In this document: positions 24,554-27,299 of the stretch, piece after piece
Numbering within the stretch: the first letter of the stretch is position 1
Layout: each line of letters begins with the position of its first letter
DNA from: an uncultured Sphingobacteriaceae bacterium
GTDB taxonomy: Bacteria > Bacteroidota > Bacteroidia > Sphingobacteriales > Sphingobacteriaceae
Direction: 5' to 3'
Assembly: GCA_946480915.1 (NCBI GenBank)
Contig: CAMLLO010000051.1
Coordinates: 1 to 27,299, forward strand
Length of the DNA stretch: 27,299 bases
Made by a program: the position numbers and the translations under genes
Notes under the pieces: generated by a model
The model's database searches: none
Seen by the model: only the letters and a program-made list of their open reading frames with translations
Told to the model about the DNA's origin: nothing

Positions 24554-24760
24554 ATGAATAAACTTTTACGCAGTCTTTTATTACTGGGTTTATTAATCGG
24601 CAACAGCCTGTACCTAAGGGCGCAAGTCGAAAATCCTCTTGTAAAGCACATCCAGGATTTGCAGGCAACGGTAGAGAACCGGAGGTCGTATATTACAGAC
24701 TCCCGATGGGAATTATGCGCTTCCCATTGCTGGCGCACATGTGCGTGTGATGATAAATAA
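24554..24760 (+). pseudogene. Repeat B copy 1: truncated 5' end of a secreted-protein gene
   Basis: The first 147 bases (49 codons) are nearly identical to those at 26106 and 27014. They encode a classic signal peptide (MNKLLR, a Leu-rich run, cleavage near LRA-QVEN) and about 26 residues of mature protein (NPLVKHIQDLQATVENRRSYITD). The match stops exactly at ITD, after which a hairpin and a palindromic motif copy follow and the frame closes after 19 unrelated codons. I infer this is the start of a large secreted protein, perhaps the Rhs parent, left as a homology tract. It could in principle be a tiny secreted peptide gene. Confidence 0.6.
24723..24750 (+). repeat. Palindromic motif, copy 4 (plus, diverged)
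   Basis: TGCTGGCGCACATGTGCGTG contains the perfect palindrome CGCACATGTGCG. The feet have changed from CTCA/TGAG to CAT/ATG yet still pair. A separate inverted repeat (ATGGGAA/TTCCCAT, 24706-24728) lies just before it. Confidence 0.6.
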
Positions 24761-24803
24761 ATAGGGAGATAATAGAAAGAATAGGAAGTATAAATTTTAG
24801 AAA
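24751..24803 (+). repeat. Repeat E copy 1 (AT-rich leader of the toxin tip)
   Basis: About 50 bases, rich in GATAATAG and GAATAGGAAG, occur here and at about 26304-26354 between a plus-orientation motif and the Rhs-like stretch. Stop codons fill all frames, so it is an untranslated leader or junction sequence. Confidence 0.6.
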
Positions 24804-24992
24804 ATGTTGAGCCTCATTGATTTAGTATTCATGAATGGTATGATGCACACGCGACACGCGTGCGCCAGCGAGGGGCTGGATTTTACAATTAAAAAAGGCG
24901 AATGGATTGACCATATGGACGACGTTTTTGACTATGTTGACGATTTAAGAACGAAATATCCCAACGTAACCATAAGAATAACAGAATTTTAA
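24804..24992 (+). CDS. Short orphan toxin-tip fragment (second cassette)
   Basis: The first 24 residues repeat those of the TNT ORF with one change (LSLIDLVFMNG-MMHTRHACASEG), then diverge completely into 38 residues ending LRTKYPNVTIRITEF. This is too short for a full toxin domain, so it is either the last part of a larger tip whose beginning was lost or a very small effector. The 38-residue tail is acidic in its first half (EWIDHMDDVFDYVDD). I cannot name the family. The stop is 4 bases before the next gene, the same spacing as in cassette 1. Confidence 0.55.
   Translation: MLSLIDLVFMNGMMHTRHACASEGLDFTIKKGEWIDHMDDVFDYVDDLRTKYPNVTIRITEF
24842..24876 (-). repeat. Palindromic motif, copy 5 (minus orientation)
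   Basis: It is nearly identical to copy 3, in the same frame and the same distance after the ATG, joining the Rhs-like stretch to a different tip. Confidence 0.75.
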
Positions 24993-24996
24993 TGTT

Positions 24997-25901
24997 ATGG
25001 AATTAATAGTTGATTATTCATTCAGTAATAAGTCGTTTTTAGATGTACTGGTAAACGATTTACTTTCGAATTTTTCTTTGGGAACTATTCAATGTAACCA
25101 AAATTTCGAATGGACAAAGTTGCCACCAGATAGCGACTTGACCCAAATTGACTTTTCTCAACTTGAAATTGAGTTAGTTGAGGTTGGTAAATTGTCTATT
25201 CAATTCTTGGAAAATTCTTTACCAAGGGTTTATATTACAGAGTTATCAAGTGGAGATAAGGATCGGCTTATCGATTTTTTTGAATTGAAGTTCATCGATT
25301 TAATTGTTTACGGAAAGGTTTGTGAAAAAATTGATAGTATTCTTCAAAACGTGGAAACTCCCGATTCTTGGCGCAGAAAAAAAAAAGGGAGTTGCCAGAA
25401 TACGTTAATTTAATTCCTAATCCTGTTTACACCAATGAGCGGGAAAAGAATTTAGTTAGTATAGAAAGTCTCCCAGGTCATTATCATCAGATGAGTTACG
25501 ATGAAATGCTTTGGTTTGGAAGTTGCTGGGTGATGTATTATAGCCCTATATATTATAAATATATCCCCAAATTTCTATTTGATAAATTCGAAGATTGCTA
25601 CGAGAATAAAGTATTTGAAAATGGCCTACGAAAAATTACACTATACAAAGACGGAGAGGATTATGATTCACAAGAAAGTAGGCGCAAACAATGGGCTTTC
25701 CGCAGACAATTAGGAATAGATAGTATTGCGCACGAACTTACGAAGGACACTAATCGCGTCGAACCTGTTAATTTACCAGTCAAGATTAGCAAAAAAAATT
25801 GTTTCAAGGGACAAACACGCGTAGAGCTTCACACAAGTTCAGGGGTTGAGATAAGAGAGTTTTTAAATGACGGTATTACCATGGTCTATCAGGATAGGTG
25901 A
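24997..25901 (+). pseudogene. Putative immunity gene of cassette 2, split by a frameshift at an A10 run
   Basis: Two overlapping frames appear to be one gene. The first encodes 130 residues (MELIVDYSFS, ending DSWRRKKK) and shifts at ten consecutive A (25377-25386). The second continues from there (RELPEYVNLIPNPVY) to a stop at 25901. One extra A would give a single protein of about 301 residues. A -1 slip on the A-run could also produce it, and a sequencing error is possible. Neither half is a family I recognise; no signal peptide or membrane segment is seen. The second half is rich in aromatic residues (YDEMLWFGSCWVMYYSPIYYKY). The immunity role is inferred from its place right after the tip. 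Confidence 0.6.
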
Positions 25902-25903
25902 CC

Positions 25904-25931
25904 CGAGTCATGCTGGAACACGAGTGTGAGA
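25904..25931 (+). repeat. Palindromic motif, copy 6 (plus, degenerate)
   Basis: GTCATGCTGGAACACGAGTG followed by TGAGAC keeps the CATGCTGG start and GTGTGAG end of the motif but has lost the GC core. It directly follows the stop of the cassette 2 immunity gene. Confidence 0.45.
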
Positions 25932-26105
25932 CATTACAAGAGAAAACCATTAAGACCATAAAAATTAAACAAAAAGCAACAAAAGAAAAGATGAAGAGCC
26001 TGATCCGATTAATTATCCTTCTTGCCTCCACTTTGGTGAGGTGAGAGAATAAAAACACTGAAAAAAACAATAAATAAAATACACCTAAAACCTTATCATA
26101 ATTTA
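25932..26105 (+). repeat. Repeat D copy 2 and the leader joining it to B2
   Basis: The sequence resembles the D leader, then gives ATG at 25991 encoding MKSLIRLIILLASTLVR and a stop at 26044 (17 codons). The following 60 bases, with ACACTGAAAA and AATAAAATACACC, lead directly into B2. The D3-B3 junction at 26907-27013 has the same order, so D then B seems to be the original arrangement. Confidence 0.7.
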
Positions 26106-26261
26106 ATGAATAAACTTTTACGCAGTCTTTTATTACTGGGTTTATTAATCGGCAACAGCCTGTACCTAAGGGCGCAAGTCGAAAATCCTCTTGTAAAGCA
26201 CATCCAGGATTTGCAGGCAACGGTAGAGAACCGGAGGTCGTATATTACAGACTCCCAATGG
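26106..26261 (+). pseudogene. Repeat B copy 2: truncated 5' end of the same secreted-protein gene
   Basis: The 147 bases to ITD are nearly identical to B1, including the signal peptide and the mature start QVENPLVKH. After ITD the frame closes within four codons (SQW, then TAA). The same hairpin-plus-motif follows as after B1, so B1 and B2 share the same downstream junction, while B3 differs. Confidence 0.6.
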
Positions 26262-26274
26262 TAATTATGCGCTT

Positions 26275-26303
26275 CCATTGTTGGCGCACAGGTGCGTGTG
26301 ATG
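26275..26303 (+). repeat. Palindromic motif, copy 7 (plus, diverged)
   Basis: TGTTGGCGCACAGGTGCGTG is like copy 4 with one change in the central palindrome (CGCACAGGTGCG). It is followed by the second copy of repeat E (about 26304-26354). Confidence 0.55.
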
Positions 26304-26354
26304 ATAAATAAATAGCGAGATAATAGAAAGAATAGGAAGTGTAAATTTTTAGAT
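26304..26354 (+). repeat. Repeat E copy 2
   Basis: It matches the AT-rich leader at 24751-24803 (GATAATAGAAAGAATAGGAA) with a few changes. It ends where the Rhs-like stretch should begin; that stretch is missing in this cassette. Confidence 0.55.
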
Positions 26355-26357
26355 AAT

Positions 26358-26387
26358 GACACGCGACACGCGTGCGCCAGCGAGGGG
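26358..26387 (-). repeat. Palindromic motif, copy 8 (minus orientation)
   Basis: It is the same as copies 3 and 5 from ACACGCGACACGCGTGCGCC through AGCGAGGGG. The flank on its left has been deleted into repeat E. Confidence 0.7.
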
Positions 26388-26471
26388 AGCAACGCAGACG
26401 TTGGCGTTGAATAGAAACACATGGACTATCCTGATTTAATAAATTTAAAGCCTTTTATCCCCGATTTCTAA
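26358..26471 (+). pseudogene. Toxin-tip remnant of cassette 3 with an internal stop
   Basis: The motif is read in the same frame as in cassettes 1 and 2 (TRHACASEG), continues as SNADVGVE and meets TAG at 26412. The same frame then runs KHMDYPDLINLKPFIPDF to TAA at 26469-26471, one base before the next gene. Read through the TAG it would be about 35 residues after the motif. The LSLIDLVFMNG start is gone. This looks like the tail of a lost toxin tip, inactivated by deletion and possibly a nonsense change. Confidence 0.5.
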
Positions 26472-26472
26472 T

Positions 26473-26856
26473 ATGGAAGAACTAGATGTAAGAATTGATA
26501 AGTTCCTCTCAGAGGAAGCCAATACACGATTAAATAACTGGGTCGAATTACTATCGATTGGTCGAGAATTTAATGTTGCTGGTTCTACGGATATACGACT
26601 GGCGAAAAAAATCGCAGTTGCTATCTTAAATCATCGATCTTTAATGGGATCATCGAAAGCTTATGAGAGCGCTTTTGAAATCGACACAGATTTGTTAGAA
26701 GTGTCAGTCCCTATCGCTAGAGTTGCATTCGGTAAAACTAAACCCTTGACTCCGTTTCTAGAATCGGCTATTTACTATTCTAGGAGTTTACCGCAAAAAT
26801 TTAATAAGGAATTGTTAGAAAGGGAAGTAAATGAAATTAAAGCCCTTATAAAATAA
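26473..26856 (+). CDS. Putative immunity protein of cassette 3
   Basis: The 127-residue product appears mostly helical, has no signal peptide or membrane segment, and is charged throughout (MEELDVRIDKFLSEEANTRL at the start, LLEREVNEIKALIK at the end). The frame is intact even though the tip in front of it is broken, as expected when immunity is kept longer than the toxin. I do not recognise the family. It begins one base after the remnant's stop. Its role is inferred from the shared cassette layout only. Confidence 0.55.
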   Translation: MEELDVRIDKFLSEEANTRLNNWVELLSIGREFNVAGSTDIRLAKKIAVAILNHRSLMGSSKAYESAFEIDTDLLEVSVPIARVAFGKTKPLTPFLESAIYYSRSLPQKFNKELLEREVNEIKALIK

Positions 26857-26882
26857 GTGACGAGTAATGTTTTTTTTGGATG

Positions 26883-26908
26883 TCCTTATGCCGGCGGGCG
26901 CGTATGAT
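26883..26908 (+). repeat. Palindromic motif, copy 9 (plus, degenerate)
   Basis: CTTATGCCGGCGGGCGCGTA resembles the motif core with several changes. It is fused directly to a truncated D copy that lacks its ATG. Confidence 0.4.
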
Positions 26909-27013
26909 TAATTATCCTTCTTACCTCTACTTTGGTGGGGTGAGAGAATAAAAACACTGAAAAACAATAAACAGAACAATAAATAAAATACACCTACAAC
27001 CTTATCACATATA
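26907..27013 (+). repeat. Repeat D copy 3 (5'-truncated) and leader to B3
   Basis: The tail of the D signal-peptide region (ATTAATTATCCTTCTTACC) lacks its start codon because the motif copy 9 junction removed it. The leader that follows matches the D2-B2 junction, with one extra AATAAACAGAAC-like stretch. Confidence 0.6.
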
Positions 27014-27196
27014 ATGAATAAACTTTTACGCAGTCTTTTATTACTGGGTTTACTAATCGGCAACAGCCTGTACCTAAAGGCGCAAGTCGAAAATCCTCTT
27101 GTAAAGCATATCCAGGATTTGCAGGCAACGGTAGAAAACCGGAGGTCGTATATTACAGACCTTCGCCTCATGCTGGCGCACGCGTGCCGCGTGTGA
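27014..27196 (+). pseudogene. Repeat B copy 3: truncated 5' end of the same secreted-protein gene
   Basis: The 147 bases to ITD are again nearly identical to B1 and B2, with two or three substitutions (for example Arg to Lys before AQVEN). Here the truncation after ITD joins straight to a full palindromic motif copy (LRLMLAHACRV, then stop), unlike B1 and B2. Three different contexts ending at the same codon mark this as a recurrent breakpoint. Confidence 0.6.
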
Positions 27197-27299
27197 GTGG
27201 CATCAAGTCACAGGACAACGTTAGTATATTACAATTATTAAAACAAAAATTAAAATAGCAAAAAGAAAAGATGAAGAGCCTGATCCAATTAATTATCCT
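27166..27299 (+). repeat. Palindromic motif copy 10 and repeat D copy 4
   Basis: It is a near-exact repeat of 23432-23565, running to the window edge. It presumably opens the next cassette, as D1 opens cassette 1. The ORF start (ATG at 27271, MKSLIQLII) is cut by the window. Confidence 0.8.

Noticed and set aside
23432..27299. CRISPR array
   Set aside because: Repeats are irregularly spaced by hundreds of bases, occur in both orientations, and contain gene starts; there are no uniform spacers and no cas genes.
23432..27299. Integron with attC-bounded cassettes
   Set aside because: The palindromes lack a visible GTTRRRY core, occur inside reading frames, and no integrase gene is seen in the window.

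Overview
This window reads as a chromosome segment from a Bacteroidota bacterium, most likely a Sphingobacteriaceae relative (Pedobacter/Mucilaginibacter type; inference without a search). The clues are the S10-spc-alpha gene order with map-infA-rpmJ after secY, Bacteroidota-type promoters (TTTG, about 19 bp, TAnnTTTG), weak Shine-Dalgarno sites, a DUF4293-type membrane protein, and SNAQ-type signal peptides.

Region 1 (1-1355) holds the 3' end of fusA (EF-G) and rpsJ, closed by a strong bidirectional terminator. Region 2 (1419-4299) is an unusual insertion that separates rpsJ from the rest of the S10 operon. It carries a minus-strand membrane-anchored coiled-coil protein, a plus-strand prephenate dehydrogenase that looks like the fungal TYR1 type, and a minus-strand lipoprotein. 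A near-perfect Bacteroidota promoter (4516-4546) restarts transcription ahead of rplC.

Region 3 (4624-19601) is the co-directional S10-spc-alpha supercluster: rplC-D-W-B, rpsS, rplV, rpsC, rplP, rpmC, rpsQ, rplN-X-E, rpsN, rpsH, rplF, rplR, rpsE, rpmD, rplO, secY, map, infA, rpmJ, rpsM, rpsK, rpsD, rpoA, rplQ. It builds both ribosomal subunits and supplies the Sec channel, N-terminal Met removal, IF-1 and the RNA polymerase alpha subunit. Most genes are within about 20 bp of each other or overlap. Several junctions instead carry 60-150 bp spacers that are mostly one hairpin each. rpsC and rplQ have long low-complexity C-terminal tails. The cluster ends at a long bidirectional terminator.

Region 4 (19668-23214) holds housekeeping genes: a sugar-phosphate nucleotidyltransferase, an M42 metallopeptidase and truA on the minus strand, and a divergent DUF4293 membrane protein on the plus strand.

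Region 5 (23215-27299) is accessory and repeat-rich, and is the most interesting part. It is an array of at least three toxin-tip/immunity cassettes. Each has (i) a short stretch resembling the end of an Rhs core, in frame with a GC-rich palindromic motif, (ii) a C-terminal toxin tip (one intact TNT-type NAD+ glycohydrolase domain, one 38-residue fragment, one remnant with an internal stop), and (iii) a putative immunity gene 1-4 bases after the toxin stop. Between cassettes are near-identical copies of the 5' ends of two secreted-protein genes and more copies of the palindrome, in both orientations. I read this as a silent store, or a decaying collection, of orphan polymorphic-toxin tips with built-in homology tracts. 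No full-length Rhs gene, integrase or transposase is visible here.
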